NCBI GenBank assembly: GCA_964417725.1
Contig: CAYQIV010000008.1
Coordinates: 1 to 64,000 of the forward strand
Length of the DNA stretch: 64,000 nt
Origin: SHZI01 sp964417725
Lineage (GTDB): Bacteria; Pseudomonadota; Gammaproteobacteria; Steroidobacterales; GCA-2729495
Reading direction: 5' to 3'
Positions within the stretch are counted from its first letter, which is position 1. Every line of letters starts with the position of its first letter. A program made the translations under genes and the position numbers. Below the pieces are notes generated by a model, which saw only the letters and a list, made by a program, of their open reading frames with translations, was not told the DNA's origin and ran no database searches. This document shows positions 26,010 through 34,989 of this stretch, in pieces.

Positions 26010-27683
26010 TCAGTCGCCGTCGTCGTCGCGCAGCGCGCGACGCAGGATCTTGCCGACGTTCGACTTCGGCAGCGCATCGCGAAACACCACGTGGCGCGGG
26101 ATCTTGTACGGCGCAAGGTGGCCGCGCAGGTAGTGGCGCAGCGCATCGGCATCGACGCCCTGTCCGGCGCGGCGCACGACGAACAGCTTGACCGCCTCGC
26201 CGGTGCGTTCGTCCGGCACACCGATGCAGGCGGCCTCGGCCACAGCCGGATGACCGGTCGCGGCATTCTCGACCTCATTGGGATACACCTTGAGGCCCGA
26301 GACATCGATCATGTCCTTCTTGCGGTCGACGATGCGAAAGTAGCCGTGCTCGTCGACGGTGGCGATGTCACCGGTGCGGAAGTAGCCGTCGTCGGTCATC
26401 GTCGCCGCAGTCTCGTCGGCGTTGTTCCAGTAGCCCATCATGACTTGCGGGCCGCGCACGCACAGTTCGCCGGGCTCACCGCGCGCGACCTCCCGGCCGT
26501 CCTCGCCGCGCAGCGAGACGTCGGTCGATGGCAGCGGCAACCCGATGCTGCCGGTGTAGCGGTCGACGGTCGCCGGGTTGATGGTCACCACCGGCGAGGT
26601 TTCCGACAGGCCGTAGCCTTCACGGATCGGTGTACCGGTGACCTCCGCCCAGCGCCGCGCGGTGTGTTCCATCACCGCCATGCCACCGGCGGACACCAGC
26701 TTGAGGTGCGAAAAATCGACGCCGGGCAGATCCGGGTGATCGACGAGCACCTGGTAGAGCGTGTTGACGCCGGTCATGGCCGTGAATGGCCAGCGGCGCA
26801 TCTCGGCGATCAGCCCGCGGGTGTCGCGCGGGTCGGTGACCAGCACGTCATGGCCGCCACAATCGACATAGGCGAGGCAATTGCAGGTCAGCGCATAGAC
26901 ATGGTAGAGCGGCAGCGGCGTGATGACGATCTCGCCGCCGGGCACCAACCTGTCCTGGTACCACGTGTTGATCTGGCGCACGTTGGCGATCAGGTTGCCA
27001 TGGCTGAGCATGGCGCCCTTGGAGCGCCCCGTCGTGCCGCCGGTGTACTGCAGGCAGGCAAGATCCGCGGCGGCGATGCCGGCCACGGGCCGCCATGCCG
27101 ACGGCGACCGGCGCATGACGTCGGACCACGCCGCCGCGCCGGGCAGGGTGTGACGGCGGCCGAGCCTTTTCACATAGCGGATGGCGAAGTTGATCAGCGG
27201 CCCGCGCCACGGCCCGAGCAGGTCACCGATGCCGGTGAGCAGCACGTGGCGCACGTCGTGCGCCACGTCGACATCGGCGTAGGTGGCGGCCTGATGGCGG
27301 ACCATGACCAGCACCTGCGCACCGCTGTCGGCGAGCTGGTGGCCAAGTTCGTCGGCGGTATAGAGCGGATTGACGTTGACCACCACCATGCCGGCACGCC
27401 ACGTGCCGAACAGCGCCACCGGATACTGCAGCGTGTTGGGCATCATGAGGGCGACCCGCGCACCGGGCCCAAGCCCGGGCAGCGACTGCAGCCAGGCGGC
27501 GAAGCGCCGCGTCAACCCGTCGAAGGTGGCGAAATCCAGTGTACGGCCGAAGTTGGTGAAGGCCGGGCGGTCGGCAAAACGCGTGCAGGCCCGCTGCAGC
27601 AGGTCGACGAGCGTCTCGTCGGGCGCGACCTCGATGCCGGCGGGTACGCCCGGCGGATATTCCGCAAGCCAGATTTTGTCCAT
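26010..27683 (-). CDS. fadD: Long-chain fatty-acid-CoA ligase
   Basis: AMP-forming acyl-CoA synthetase of 557 residues, FadD-like in length and order. The P-loop-type motif YTGGTTGRSKGAML, the YGLSETSPV motif and the C-terminal hinge DRKKDMIDVSGLKVYPNEVE are all present. It activates fatty or related acids for beta-oxidation or lipid use. The ATG at 27683 begins the typical N-terminus (MDKIWL); upstream in-frame sequence is low-complexity and not conserved. Divergent from the HMG-CoA reductase/mevalonate kinase gene. The substrate could be an isoprenoid acid, but sequence alone does not show this. Confidence 0.9.
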   Translation of the reverse strand: MDKIWLAEYPPGVPAGIEVAPDETLVDLLQRACTRFADRPAFTNFGRTLDFATFDGLTRRFAAWLQSLPGLGPGARVALMMPNTLQYPVALFGTWRAGMVVVNVNPLYTADELGHQLADSGAQVLVMVRHQAATYADVDVAHDVRHVLLTGIGDLLGPWRGPLINFAIRYVKRLGRRHTLPGAAAWSDVMRRSPSAWRPVAGIAAADLACLQYTGGTTGRSKGAMLSHGNLIANVRQINTWYQDRLVPGGEIVITPLPLYHVYALTCNCLAYVDCGGHDVLVTDPRDTRGLIAEMRRWPFTAMTGVNTLYQVLVDHPDLPGVDFSHLKLVSAGGMAVMEHTARRWAEVTGTPIREGYGLSETSPVVTINPATVDRYTGSIGLPLPSTDVSLRGEDGREVARGEPGELCVRGPQVMMGYWNNADETAATMTDDGYFRTGDIATVDEHGYFRIVDRKKDMIDVSGLKVYPNEVENAATGHPAVAEAACIGVPDERTGEAVKLFVVRRAGQGVDADALRHYLRGHLAPYKIPRHVVFRDALPKSNVGKILRRALRDDDGD

Positions 27684-27769
27684 GGCACGCCCCGCTGGTG
27701 ACTGGCGACAAGTCCACCGGCCACGGCGAGAGACGAACCACCCCGGCCGGCGCAACAGCGCGCATAGTG

Positions 27770-27790
27770 GCAGGAAAGCGCCGTTCCTGC
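27770..27790. promoter_or_regulatory. Inverted repeat between fadD and the HMGR-kinase gene
   Basis: GCAGGAA (27770-27776) and TTCCTGC (27784-27790) form a perfect 7-bp inverted repeat with a 7-base spacer. It sits near the middle of the 169-base divergent region. It could be an operator or a small hairpin in the leader; no regulator gene is adjacent. Confidence 0.3.
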
Positions 27791-27852
27791 TAACGTGCCG
27801 CCCGCGTCGGCGGGGGCCGCCCTGCCACCCAGCCGCTCCGACGGAGTGCACC

Positions 27853-30114
27853 GTGTCCCGTTCGAGAATTCCCCACTTCTACAAGATGTCGGTCGCCGAC
27901 CGGCTGCGCGCCGTCCACGACCTCGGCCTGATCAGCGACGACGACTTCCAGCGCCTTGCGGGCGGTGAGGAAACACTCAACCTGCACACCGCCGACAAGA
28001 TGATCGAGAACGTCATCGGCGTGCTCGGCATGCCGATCGGCCTCGGCCTCAACTTCCTCATCAGCGGCCGCGAATACGTCGTGCCGATGGCCGTCGAGGA
28101 GCCGTCGATCGTCGCCGCGATCAGCGCCGCCGCCAAGCTGGCCCGCGTAGGCGGCGGCTTTCGCACCAGTTCGACGGCGCCGATCCTGATCGGCCAGATC
28201 CAGGTGCTCGACGTGCCCGACATCGACCGCGCACGCACGGCGATCCTCACCCACCGCCAGGAGATCCTCGAGCTGGCCAACAGCTTCCACCCGCGCATGG
28301 TGGCGCGCGGCGGCGGTGCCGTCGATGTCGAGGTCCACACCTTCCCGCTGCAGTCCGGACCCGGCGAGATGCTCGTCGTGCACCTGCTGGTCGACACGCG
28401 CGATGCGATGGGCGCCAACCTCGTCAACGGCATGTGCGAAGGCGTGGCGACCCTCGTCGAGACCCTGACCGACGGCCAGGTGTTTTTGCGCATCCTGTCG
28501 AACCTCGCCGACCGGGCGCTGGCCCGCGCCGAGGTCGTGTTCCCGCTCGGGGCACTGGCCGGCAAGGGTTACAGCGGCGACCGGGTGCGCGACGGCGTGA
28601 TCATCGCCGCCGATTTCGCCCGCGTCGACCCCTACCGGGCGACGACCCACAACAAGGGCATCATGAACGGCATCGATGCCGTGGCGCTGGCCACCGGCAA
28701 CGACTGGCGGGCCATCGAGGCCGGCGCCCACGCCTGGGCGGCCCGCAACGGCCGCTATACCTCGCTCACCGAATGGTGGCGCGACGATGACGGCAACCTG
28801 CGCGGGCGCATCGAGCTGCCGATGAAGGTCGGCATCGTCGGCGGGCCGCTCGAGTCGAACCCCGGCGTGGCGATGAACCTGCGCCTGCTCGGCGTGCGCT
28901 CGGCCACCGAACTCGCCGAGGTCATGGCGGCGGTCGGCCTCGCGCAGAACTTCGCCGCACTGCGGGCACTGGCCACCGAAGGCATCCAGGCCGGCCACAT
29001 GACGCTGCACGCGCGCAGCGTCGTCAAGGCGGCCAACGTGCCGCCGGAACTCTTCAACGAGGTGCTCGAGCGCGTCCTCCAGGACGGCCAGGTCAAGGTG
29101 TGGAAGGCGCAGGAGATCCTCGCCGAACTGCGCAGCCGGCCGGCTGGCGCGTCGGCACCGGTACAGACACGGCCCCGCCCGGAAAGCGGCGTCGGCATCG
29201 GCCACGGCAAGGTCATCCTGCTCGGTGAGCATTCGGTGGTGCACGGTCGCCACGCCATCGCCTGCCCGGTGCCGCTGACCATCCGCGCGCTGGTCGAGGA
29301 TGGCACGCGCGGCGTCGAACTGCTGATCCCGCGCTGGGGTGTCGAATACCAGCTGGCCAAGCCGAAGGAGCAGCAGCGCTCCTTCGAGCGCGCCGCGGCG
29401 GCGATCCTCGACAAACTCGGTCTTGCCCAGCGCATGCTGCGCATCGAGGTCTTCCCCGACGTGCCGCGCGGCATGGGCCTGGGCGGCTCGGCGGCCCTGG
29501 CGGTGGCCATCGTCCGCGCCCTGGACCTGCACTTCCGGCTCAACCTCAGCGATACCGAGGTCAATGAACTGGCCTATCTCTCCGAGCAGATCGCCCACGG
29601 CAAGCCGAGCGGCATCGACAACACCCTGGCGACCTACGGCCGGCCGCTGGTCTACCGCAGCGGCACGCCGCCGCTGGTCGAGCTGCTCAACATCCCGGGG
29701 CCACTCCACCTCGTCGTCGGCATGAGCCACAGCGAGGGGCTGACCGCACGCACCGTGGCGCACGTCGCCGATGCCCGCCAGCGCAACCCGCGCCTCTACG
29801 ACAAGATCTTCGACGACATCGACGCTTTGGTGCTGCAGGCCGTATCCGCCATCCAGGACCGGGACACGGCGCTGCTCGGCGACCTCATGAACATCTGCCA
29901 TGGCCTGCTCAATGCGCTGCAGGTGTCGACGCCCGAGGTCGAGCGGCTGGTCGGCATCGCCCGCAAGGCCGGCGCGCTCGGCGCCAAGCTCACCGGTGGT
30001 GGTGGCGGCGGCGCGATGATCGCCCTGTGTGCCGATGAGGGCGCGGCGGTGCGCGAGGCGATCGAGCAGCAGGGCTTCCGCACCCTGGCCTTCACCATCG
30101 GCAGCACCCCGTGA
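27853..30114 (+). CDS. Fused class II HMG-CoA reductase and mevalonate kinase
   Basis: A 753-residue bifunctional protein. Residues 1-430 are a class II HMG-CoA reductase: RIPHFYKMS start, ENVIG with E52, DAMGANLVNGMCE, HNKGIMNGIDAVALATGNDW with K268 and D284, and the C-terminal catalytic H386 in HMTLHARS. After a short Pro/Ala linker (about 428-445), residues 446-753 are a GHMP-type mevalonate kinase: GKVILLGEHSVVHG, the ATP loop PRGMGLGGSAALA (538-550), and KLTGGGGGGAMIAL near 712. Together they would reduce HMG-CoA to mevalonate and phosphorylate it. The reading frame is continuous with no internal stop. The GTG start at 27853 has GGAG six bases upstream; an ATG at 27886 would cut conserved sequence. 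It overlaps idi by four bases. HMG-CoA synthase and the later kinase and decarboxylase are not in the window. Confidence 0.93.
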   Translation: MSRSRIPHFYKMSVADRLRAVHDLGLISDDDFQRLAGGEETLNLHTADKMIENVIGVLGMPIGLGLNFLISGREYVVPMAVEEPSIVAAISAAAKLARVGGGFRTSSTAPILIGQIQVLDVPDIDRARTAILTHRQEILELANSFHPRMVARGGGAVDVEVHTFPLQSGPGEMLVVHLLVDTRDAMGANLVNGMCEGVATLVETLTDGQVFLRILSNLADRALARAEVVFPLGALAGKGYSGDRVRDGVIIAADFARVDPYRATTHNKGIMNGIDAVALATGNDWRAIEAGAHAWAARNGRYTSLTEWWRDDDGNLRGRIELPMKVGIVGGPLESNPGVAMNLRLLGVRSATELAEVMAAVGLAQNFAALRALATEGIQAGHMTLHARSVVKAANVPPELFNEVLERVLQDGQVKVWKAQEILAELRSRPAGASAPVQTRPRPESGVGIGHGKVILLGEHSVVHGRHAIACPVPLTIRALVEDGTRGVELLIPRWGVEYQLAKPKEQQRSFERAAAAILDKLGLAQRMLRIEVFPDVPRGMGLGGSAALAVAIVRALDLHFRLNLSDTEVNELAYLSEQIAHGKPSGIDNTLATYGRPLVYRSGTPPLVELLNIPGPLHLVVGMSHSEGLTARTVAHVADARQRNPRLYDKIFDDIDALVLQAVSAIQDRDTALLGDLMNICHGLLNALQVSTPEVERLVGIARKAGALGAKLTGGGGGGAMIALCADEGAAVREAIEQQGFRTLAFTIGSTP

Positions 30115-30686
30115 CGGCCCCGACGCCGGCCGCAGCGGCCACCGAAGACCTGCTCATCCTCGTCGATGAAGCCGACCGCCAGACCGGCACGCTGGCCAAG
30201 ACCGCCTGTCACCTCGGCACCGGTCACCTGCATCGGGCCTTCTCCGTGTTCCTGTTCAACCGCCACGGCGAGGTCCTCCTGCAACAGCGGGCCGCCGGCA
30301 AGATGCTCTGGAGCGGCTACTGGTCGAACAGCGTGTGCAGTCACCCGCGTGCCGGCGAGGACACGGCCGAGGCGGCACACCGGCGCGTGCGCGAGGAGCT
30401 GGGCATCGACTGCACGCTGCGCTTTCTCTACAAGTTCCACTACCAGGCATGCTTTGGCGATGTCGGTGCCGAGCACGAGCTGTGCCACGTCTACGCCGGC
30501 CGCAGCGGCGACCCCCGGCGCATCGATGCCGGCGAGATCAGCGCCTGGCGCTGGGTGAGCCCCACGGTGCTCGACGACGAGATCGCCCATCGCGGCCAGC
30601 TGTTCAGCCCGTGGATGAAGCTCGAATGGACGCGCATCCGCAACGATTTCCTCGACGGCATCCTCGCCGACAACGGCTATAGTTGA
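30111..30686 (+). CDS. idi: Isopentenyl-diphosphate delta-isomerase, type I
   Basis: Nudix-fold enzyme of 191 residues that interconverts IPP and DMAPP. The type I features are visible: the catalytic cysteine in WSNSVCSHP, the Nudix-like AHRRVREELGI, and the glutamate in AEHELCHVY. The GTG start overlaps the stop of the fused reductase/kinase (GTGA at 30111-30114), so the two are translationally coupled and belong to one isoprenoid pathway. Confidence 0.94.
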   Translation: MTAPTPAAAATEDLLILVDEADRQTGTLAKTACHLGTGHLHRAFSVFLFNRHGEVLLQQRAAGKMLWSGYWSNSVCSHPRAGEDTAEAAHRRVREELGIDCTLRFLYKFHYQACFGDVGAEHELCHVYAGRSGDPRRIDAGEISAWRWVSPTVLDDEIAHRGQLFSPWMKLEWTRIRNDFLDGILADNGYS

Positions 30687-30779
30687 CGTCGCCGCCGACG
30701 GCCCTGCCCGGCGCGATCCGCGCCCCGGGCACTGCACCGATCCCGGCCGGCGCCAGCGGTTCACCGAGGAGGCATGCCC

Positions 30780-31589
30780 GTGTCCCACGTCGTCATCACC
30801 GGCAGCACGCGCGGCATCGGTCGCGGGCTGGCCGTCGAGTTCCTGCGCCGCGGGCACCATGTCGTCGTCACCAGCCGGCGGAGCGATGACGTCGCGCGTG
30901 CCGTCGATGAACTGTCGGCCGATGCCCCGGGGCGTGTCGCCGGCGTCGCCTGCGACGTGACGCGCAAGACCGACGTGCAGGCACTGTGGGATCACGGCGT
31001 GGCGGCCTTCGGGCGCATCGACATCTGGATCAACAACGCCGGCCGGGCGATCTCGCGCCACCTGGTCCATCAGCAACCGGAAGCCGACGTGCACGTGCTC
31101 GTCGATGGCAACGTCAAAGGCACGGTCTTCGGCTCGCAGGTCGCCATCGAAGGCTTTCGCCGCCAGGGCCACGGTGCGCTCTACAACACGCTGGGCGGCA
31201 GCTTCGACGGCCGGCGCCTGACGCCCAACATGGGCATCTACAGCGCCACCAAGGCCGCCGACTGGCTGCTCAGCAAGTACCTCACCGAGGAAAACCGCGC
31301 GGCTGGCATCATCGTCGGCATGATCAGCCCGGGGATGCTCATCACCGAAAACTGGATCGAGGAACAGCGCCACATCGACCCGGCCGAGTGGCAGAAGATC
31401 CGCCCGGTCCTCAACATTCTCTGCGACGACGTCGAAACGGCCACACCCTGGCTGGTCGAGCAGATCCTCGCCAACCGCAAGACCGGTCGGCGCATCGCCT
31501 GGCTGAGCGGCGGACGCATCGCCGCGCGTTTCCTTGCCGCGCGCCTGCCCGGGCGCCGCCGCGACCTGTTCAGCCGCCACGGCATCTGA
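30780..31589 (+). CDS. Short-chain dehydrogenase/reductase
   Basis: Classical SDR of about 269 residues. The NAD(P)-binding motif TGSTRGIGRGLA, the NNAG motif (INNAGRAIS) and the catalytic YSATK (Tyr-x-x-x-Lys) are present. The C-terminus is long and basic (RRRDLFSRH). The ribosome site GAGGAGG (30766-30772) is one base from the ATG at 30774 but seven bases from the GTG at 30780, so I prefer the GTG; the protein differs by two residues. It follows idi by 93 bases on the same strand and could act on an isoprenoid alcohol, but its substrate is unknown. Confidence 0.88.
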   Translation: MSHVVITGSTRGIGRGLAVEFLRRGHHVVVTSRRSDDVARAVDELSADAPGRVAGVACDVTRKTDVQALWDHGVAAFGRIDIWINNAGRAISRHLVHQQPEADVHVLVDGNVKGTVFGSQVAIEGFRRQGHGALYNTLGGSFDGRRLTPNMGIYSATKAADWLLSKYLTEENRAAGIIVGMISPGMLITENWIEEQRHIDPAEWQKIRPVLNILCDDVETATPWLVEQILANRKTGRRIAWLSGGRIAARFLAARLPGRRRDLFSRHGI

Positions 31590-31647
31590 ACGGCGGCGGC
31601 CGGGCGACGGGGAGCGATGGCCCGCCGCACCCGGCCGCCACCACGGC

Positions 31648-32088
31648 TCAGCGCACCTTGACCTCGATCGAGCGCGGCTTCGCCACCTCCGACTTCGGCA
31701 GGTGAACGGTCAGCACGCCGTCCTTGCTTTCGGCGACGATCTTCGTTTCGTCAACGTCGGCCGGCAGGGCGAAGCTGCGCGAGAAACTGCCGTAGAAGGA
31801 CTCGAGGCGATGGTGCTTTTCGCTGTCATCGCGCTTCTCGAGGCGGCGTTCGCCGCGCAGTGTGATGACGCCATCGTGCACCGAGACCTCGATATCCTTC
31901 TTCTCGACCTCGGGCAATTCGGCGCGAATCAGGTACTCGTTGTCGGTTTCGGAGATGTTCGCCACCGGGCGCCATTCCACCACCGTGCCCTCACGCTCGG
32001 CGGATGCCTGCGGCCGGCCGAGCACGCGGCCGTACTGGTTGAAAAGGTCCTCGAATTCGCGGAAAGGGCTCCAACTGACCAGTGCCAT
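31648..32088 (-). CDS. Small heat-shock protein, Hsp20/alpha-crystallin family
   Basis: ATP-independent holdase chaperone of 146 residues that binds unfolding proteins during heat stress. An N-terminal arm (LVSWSPFREFEDLFNQYGR) is followed by the alpha-crystallin domain at about 45-135 (EYLIRAELPEVEKKDIEV, then DGVLTVHLPK). The start is set by AGGAGG eight bases before the ATG at 32088. A sigma-32-type promoter lies upstream at 32149-32176, giving an untranslated leader of about 50 bases. Confidence 0.95.
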   Translation of the reverse strand: MALVSWSPFREFEDLFNQYGRVLGRPQASAEREGTVVEWRPVANISETDNEYLIRAELPEVEKKDIEVSVHDGVITLRGERRLEKRDDSEKHHRLESFYGSFSRSFALPADVDETKIVAESKDGVLTVHLPKSEVAKPRSIEVKVR

Positions 32089-32148
32089 CGTCTTTGCCTC
32101 CTGCATTGCGGGTTTTGCTTGCCGGACACCGCGCCCGGCCTGCTACCG

Positions 32149-32176
32149 ATATAGGGGCGCCGGCAGTTTTTTCAAC
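32149..32176 (-). promoter_or_regulatory. RpoH (sigma-32) heat-shock promoter for hsp20
   Basis: On the minus strand GTTGAAA (32176-32170) and CCCCTATAT (32157-32149) are separated by 12 bases. The sigma-32 consensus is CTTGAAA and CCCCATNT with 11-16 bases between. Its placement upstream of a heat-shock gene makes the call strong. Confidence 0.78.
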
Positions 32177-32237
32177 GCACGCGGCACGGCACCGCACGGG
32201 CTGCGCTGCGGTATCTGCGCGGATCGGGGCAGAATGC

Positions 32238-32258
32238 CGGCGGCGCGAAGCGCCGCCG
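32238..32258 (-). terminator. Hairpin after the transsulfuration gene
   Basis: A perfect 9-bp stem (CGGCGGCGC at 32238-32246, GCGCCGCCG at 32250-32258, loop GAA on the plus strand) begins one base past the stop of the gene ending at 32260. There is no T-tract. It separates that gene from the heat-shock promoter downstream. Confidence 0.55.
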
Positions 32259-32259
32259 T

Positions 32260-33417
32260 TCAGTCGGGCAGCGCGTCGAGTGCCGTGCGCAGGGCGTCGA
32301 TCAGGTCGGCGGCATCCTCGAGGCCGACCGACAGCCTGACGAGGCCGTCGGACAGGCCGATGCGCCGGCGCTCGGCCGGCTCGACGTCGGCGTGGGTCAT
32401 CGTCACCGGGTGGGTGATCAGCGACTCCACCGAGCCGAGGTTCTCGGCCAGCGTCCACAGGCGGATGCTGTCCATGAGCGCCTTGCCGGCCGCCACGCCA
32501 CCCTTGACCTCGAACCAGACCATGGCGCCGAAGCCGCTCGCCTGGCGCTTGGCCAGCGCATGCTGGGGGAAGTCCTCGAGACCCGGGTAGCCGACCTGCG
32601 CAACACGCGGGTGCGTGCCGAGGAAGCGCGCGATCTCGAGCGCATTGGCACTCTGGCGCTCCATGCGCACCGACAGCGTCTTGCAGCCCTGCAGGGTCAG
32701 CCAGGCCACCTGCGGCGACATGATCATGCCGGTGGCATTCATGATGTAGCGGATCCTGTCGTCCTGCGCCGCATCACCGACGACGACGGCGCCGCCGACC
32801 GTGGCGTTGTGGCCATCGAAATACTTGGTGGTGCTGTGCACGACCATGTCGGCACCGAGTTCGAACGGGCGCTGGCAGTACGGCGTGAGGAAGGTGTTGT
32901 CGACGACGTGGGTGATGCCGGCATCGCGCGCGATGGCCGAGACCGCGGCGAGGTCGGTGAGCTTGAGCGTCGGGTTGGCCGGTGTCTCGGTGAAGATCAG
33001 CCGCGTGTTGCCGCGGATGGCACGGCGGACGTTGTCCGCATCGGCGGTATCGACGAAGGAAAACTCGACGCCGAAGCGGCTGAAGACCCGGGTGCTCAGC
33101 CGGTAGGTGCCACCGTAGACCACGTCGGAGACGATGGCGTGGTCACCGGCGCCGAGCCAGGCGAGGAAGAGGCCGTGGATGGCCGCCATGCCGGTGCCGA
33201 AACAGATGCAGTCATGGCCACCCTCGAGGTCGGCCAGGCGGCGCTCCAGGGCACGCACGGTCGGGTTGGCCGAGCGCGAATAGGAATACCCCTTGGCCAG
33301 ATAGCCGTCGACCGAGGGCTGGGCGTAAGTCGTCGTCTGGTAGATCGGCGTGAGGATCGCGCCGGTGACGGGGTCGGGCTCGACGCCGCTGTGTATCTGT
33401 CGGGTGCTGAAACCCAT
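32260..33417 (-). CDS. PLP-dependent Cys/Met transsulfuration enzyme
   Basis: Cystathionine gamma-synthase/beta-lyase family enzyme of 385 residues. The PLP lysine is in HSTTKYFDGHN, and phrases YGGTYRL and SGEE-family equivalents (GLEDAADLIDAL near the C-terminus) fit the family. Members include cystathionine gamma-synthase, gamma-lyase and O-succinylhomoserine sulfhydrylase, and sequence reading does not separate these reliably. The ATG at 33417 has GAGGAG upstream; a TATACT -10-like hexamer is at 33480-33475 on the same strand. Divergent from the cupin gene. Confidence 0.92.
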   Translation of the reverse strand: MGFSTRQIHSGVEPDPVTGAILTPIYQTTTYAQPSVDGYLAKGYSYSRSANPTVRALERRLADLEGGHDCICFGTGMAAIHGLFLAWLGAGDHAIVSDVVYGGTYRLSTRVFSRFGVEFSFVDTADADNVRRAIRGNTRLIFTETPANPTLKLTDLAAVSAIARDAGITHVVDNTFLTPYCQRPFELGADMVVHSTTKYFDGHNATVGGAVVVGDAAQDDRIRYIMNATGMIMSPQVAWLTLQGCKTLSVRMERQSANALEIARFLGTHPRVAQVGYPGLEDFPQHALAKRQASGFGAMVWFEVKGGVAAGKALMDSIRLWTLAENLGSVESLITHPVTMTHADVEPAERRRIGLSDGLVRLSVGLEDAADLIDALRTALDALPD

Positions 33418-33575
33418 GCCTGCAGTCTCCTCGGTTGCCCCGCGGCAACGGGACGGGTGTCGGAACGGCCGCACAGTATACGGGATCGCCCCCCGGCGCC
33501 GGCCGCCCGGTTGCACCCCGCGACGCCTTTCCGGATGATGTGAACCCTGCGCAGCGACCCCGGAACCCACGACCC

Positions 33576-33920
33576 ATGAGCGACCCGGACTGGCAAGTCT
33601 TCCAGATGGACGAACTGATCCGCCGAGTGGCGGGCAGCGAGCCGCGTTTCCACGAATTCCTGCGCGTGCCCTCGCTGAGCTGTGCGGTCTATCGCCTGCC
33701 GGCCGGGGCCCGTGACATGCAGGCCCCGCACCTCGAGGACGAGGTCTACCTGGTGATCAGCGGTCGTGCCCGGCTGCGCATCGGTGAGCAGGAACACGAC
33801 GTGCGCAACGGCTCGATCCTCTACGTGCGCGCCACCTCGGAACATTCTTTCTTCGACATCGAGGAAGACCTGACGCTGATCGCCTTTTTCGGCGCCACGC
33901 CCAAGGTCTGGCAGGCCTGA
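33576..33920 (+). CDS. Small cupin-domain protein
   Basis: A 114-residue single-domain cupin. The metal-binding motif region is visible as APHLEDEVYLVISGRARLRIG, with the second motif near ATSEHSFFDIEEDL. Such proteins may be metal-dependent enzymes or ligand binders; the function here is unknown. The gene is divergent from the transsulfuration enzyme and convergent with the broken acyl-CoA dehydrogenase. Confidence 0.8.
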   Translation: MSDPDWQVFQMDELIRRVAGSEPRFHEFLRVPSLSCAVYRLPAGARDMQAPHLEDEVYLVISGRARLRIGEQEHDVRNGSILYVRATSEHSFFDIEEDLTLIAFFGATPKVWQA

Positions 33921-33966
33921 ACCCCCTCGGGCGGCACCCCCTTCGGCCGCACCGCCGCGGGCTGCC

Positions 33967-34956
33967 TCACGCCCCCTGGAAATCCTCGTCGCGAACGGCG
34001 AGCAGCGCCGCCGTGCCGTCGGTGAGGGCCCGGCAGTGGGCCGTGGCCTGCGGCAGCATCTGCCCGCAGTAGAAGCGGGCGAGGCGGATGCGTGTGTGCC
34101 AGAAGGCGGCGTCGGCCGGGCTGCCGGCGAGGCGCTCGCTGGCGACCAGCGCGGAACGGGCCAGCTGCCAGCCCCCGGCCACCGTGCCGAGCATCATCAG
34201 CAGGTGCCAGGCGACGGCGCCGGGCACCCGCGGGTCGTCACCGTGGTGGGTGGCCAGCCATTGCGCCGCGCGGCCGAGTTCGTCGCAGCCCCGGTCATGC
34301 GCCGCACGGATGTCGGCGAGGTCGGCATGGCGCGCCAGTTCTGCCCCGGTGGCCTGCATGTCGCCGAGCAGGGCACGCAGCGCCGCGCCACCATCGCGCA
34401 GGATCTTGCGCCCGACGAGGTCATTGGCCTGGATGCCCGTGGTGCCTTCGTAGATCGTCGTGATGCGCGCATCGCGCAGATACTGGGCGACGCCGGTCTC
34501 CTCGACGTAGCCCATGCCACCATGGATCTGCAGCGCGATCGACGTCAGCACCTGGCTCATCTCGGTACACCAGCCCTTGACGACCGGTGTCATGAGGTCG
34601 AGGCGCGCCTGGTGGCGGGCGCGCTGCGCGGGGTCCGGATGGCGATGGGCGTGGTCGAGTTCGGCCGCCGTGACGTAGGCCAGCGCGCGCATCGCCTCGA
34701 TGCCGGCACGCATCGTCATCAACATGCGGCGCACGTCGGGGTGCCCGACGATGGCGCCGCGCGCATCGGTGCTGCCGGTGCGACCCTGGACCCGCTCGAA
34801 GGCATAGGTACAGGCTTGCTGGTAGGCGCGTTCCGCGACTGCGACGCCTTCGAGGCCGACGCCGAGGCGGGCGTGGTTCATCATGGTGAACATGGCGGCG
34901 AGGCCGCCGTGAGGCTCACCGATCCTGTGACCGACCGCCCCTTCGAAGGCCATCAC
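33967..34956 (-). pseudogene. Acyl-CoA dehydrogenase, C-terminal part after an amber codon
   Basis: Continuation, in the same frame, of the gene interrupted at 34990-34992. Between the TAG and the first downstream ATG (34956) the sequence still encodes a conserved HKLGIHGSQTCV stretch. The fragment holds the C-terminal helical domain and the catalytic glutamate (TTIYEGTTGIQANDLVGRK), plus the extra C-terminal domain found in about 600-residue members (DmdC-like or long ACAD). A separate product starting at 34956 would lack the FAD and substrate half. The stop at 33967 is 46 bases from the convergent cupin stop. Confidence 0.75.
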
Positions 34957-34989
34957 GCAGGTCTGGCTGCCGTGGATGCCGAGCTTGTG

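Noticed and set aside
27790..29901. 703-codon minus-strand frame opposite the HMGR-kinase fusion
   Set aside because: No recognisable motif, while the plus strand carries two complete enzyme domains.
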